DNA of 5,939 bases. It comes from an uncultured Planctomycetaceae bacterium (GTDB taxonomy: Bacteria > Planctomycetota > Planctomycetia > Pirellulales > Lacipirellulaceae). Both the position numbers and the translations under genes were made by a program. The stretch covers positions 1-5,939 of the forward strand of contig CALMBE010000177.1 in NCBI GenBank assembly GCA_937860165.1. The letters run 5' to 3'. Of this stretch, positions 4,897-5,939 are shown piece after piece. The first letter of the stretch is position 1. The number at the start of each line of letters is the position of its first letter. The notes beneath the pieces were generated by a model. It made no database searches and was not told where the DNA came from. It saw only the letters and a program-made list of their open reading frames with translations.

Positions 4897-5939
4897 CTAA
4901 GGCGCGGCCCCCGGCCGTGGCAGACACCGTACCAACGTCGAGACGGCCATGGCCGTGCCGTACTGTTGGTGATAGTCATAGAGGATGTAGTCCCACCAAC
5001 TACCGTCTTTCTCTTGCTGAGGACAGAGAATGTGCGCGAGGTGGTTTTGATAGAAGGCTCGCTTCTCGCGGGGAAGCTGCTCGACGCACATCGCCGCGTA
5101 ATAGTGTCCGTAATAATAGAAATAACCCGCTACGCCAAAATCGGCAAAATGCGGCGACTCGCCAGGGTAGTTCCGCTTGCGACTCATGGCCAGCCAACCA
5201 TTGCGCGCGATCAAACGATTCAGCCAAGTCTCCAGGACTGCGTCGGTGACCAACTCATCGCCGTAAAGTCGCAAGGCCAAATTGCAGACTTGCGAACGTC
5301 CCAAACTCCCCCCCGGGCGATTGATGTCCATCCGGGGATGATATTTCAGATACTCGCCATACGCGTAGGTAAAATCGGGATAGCGCTGACGCAAAATGGA
5401 ATCCACCGCCGGTTGAATCACTTCCTGCGGCACTTCGCTGCCAAATTGCTTAGCCTGCTCGAGGGCAATCAAGACCGTGGCTGTCGTAAAGCTGATGGAG
5501 CTTCCCGTGGGAGTGACCATGCGTGCCCGCCGCGGGCGTGTGGGGTTTCCCATTTTGTCGGTGACCGGGTCGTCGTAGTAACCCCAACCACCATTGACGA
5601 ATTCATCGGCCGCGAGCCGCCGGATGTGGTATTCGATGACCTCTTTCAGTTGTTTCTGTAACTCGGAATTGCCCGTCGCACGCTCGTGCAATCCAATCGC
5701 CGCGGGAATGGCATAGGCGTGGCCCCAGACATTGTACAGGGCATAGCCGAAATAGTCGTCGTACATGTCCGGCGCACTGCGCCGCAATTTAGAACTATTG
5801 TCGATGAGCCACTGCTGGGCCCGATCGAGCGATTGTTCGACCTCGTCCCGCAGCTCCCCCTGGCAAGTGGTTCGCGCATCCAAGAGTGCGCTGATCGCCA
5901 AGGTGGTTGTCCCCATGCGATAAGCTTGATGCGCACCCG
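4897..5939 (-). CDS. Alpha/alpha-toroid protein (prenyltransferase/squalene-cyclase repeat fold), 5'-truncated
   Basis: The frame stays open to the window edge, and the seven codons before the ATG at 5916 (GAHQAYR) continue smoothly into MGTTTLAISALL, so the real start lies outside. About 346 residues are visible. Counted from that Met, helix pairs alternate with glycine/aromatic turns like the QW repeats of this fold: AQQWLI (33-38), NGGWGYYDD (108-116), RNGWLAM (238-244), KDGSWWDY (303-310) and YGTAMAVSTL (319-328), with many Tyr and Trp residues that would line a central cavity. The DxDD motif of squalene-hopene cyclases is not in the visible part, so an enzyme role is not shown; a substrate-binding or structural toroid is equally possible. 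The visible half may follow an N-terminal toroid half or a signal peptide. No partner gene is adjacent downstream; the next minus-strand gene is 548 bp away. Confidence 0.8.
   Translation of the reverse strand, partial: GAHQAYRMGTTTLAISALLDARTTCQGELRDEVEQSLDRAQQWLIDNSSKLRRSAPDMYDDYFGYALYNVWGHAYAIPAAIGLHERATGNSELQKQLKEVIEYHIRRLAADEFVNGGWGYYDDPVTDKMGNPTRPRRARMVTPTGSSISFTTATVLIALEQAKQFGSEVPQEVIQPAVDSILRQRYPDFTYAYGEYLKYHPRMDINRPGGSLGRSQVCNLALRLYGDELVTDAVLETWLNRLIARNGWLAMSRKRNYPGESPHFADFGVAGYFYYYGHYYAAMCVEQLPREKRAFYQNHLAHILCPQQEKDGSWWDYILYDYHQQYGTAMAVSTLVRCLPRPGAAP

Noticed and set aside
4682..4900. Plus-strand frame of 72 codons starting with TTG
   Set aside because: No ribosome binding site, no motif, and it runs over a candidate terminator; ends by chance near the stop of the opposite gene.
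4966..5661. Plus-strand frame of 231 codons opposite the toroid gene
   Set aside because: The minus strand reads as a coherent toroid protein; no start signal or motif on the plus strand.

Overview
This 5.9-kb window looks like an ordinary chromosomal stretch from a planctomycete, probably in or near the order Pirellulales. The assignment is an inference. It rests on the style of several small and mid-size proteins (the 88-aa, 229-aa and 230-aa products and the toroid protein), on scattered single genes with little operon structure, on weak or varied ribosome binding sites, and on large intergenic spaces filled with palindromes and short repeats. There is no rRNA, tRNA, CRISPR array, phage gene, transposase gene or antibiotic-resistance gene.

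Layout. Positions 1-435 (+) hold the C-terminal two thirds of nadD, the NAD-biosynthesis adenylyltransferase. It converges with a small gene of 88 codons at 466-732 (-). A 337-bp non-coding stretch follows, with a G-quadruplex motif, a period-7 repeat tract and a nested palindrome. A stand-alone soluble histidine kinase lies at 1070-1882 (+). It converges with a lipoprotein gene at 1963-2652 (-) across an 80-bp gap made of inverted heptamer repeats. About 1 kb without a convincing gene (2653-3655) carries two palindromic elements, two more heptamer tracts and a 144-bp MITE-like insertion with a 10-bp target duplication. At 3656-4348 (-) is a protein of unknown function followed by a strong intrinsic terminator. 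After a 548-bp non-coding interval comes the C-terminal part of an alpha/alpha-toroid protein of the prenyltransferase/squalene-cyclase fold type (4897-5939, -), cut by the window edge.

How the genes work together. They do not form an evident pathway. NadD is housekeeping, the kinase has no adjacent response regulator, and the lipoprotein, toroid protein and 230-aa protein each stand alone. No new multi-gene system is visible.

The unusual content is in the intergenic DNA. Five separate tracts have a 7-bp period, each with a different word. One of them runs across the start and signal-peptide region of the lipoprotein gene. There is also a clean non-autonomous mobile element with terminal inverted repeats and a target-site duplication.
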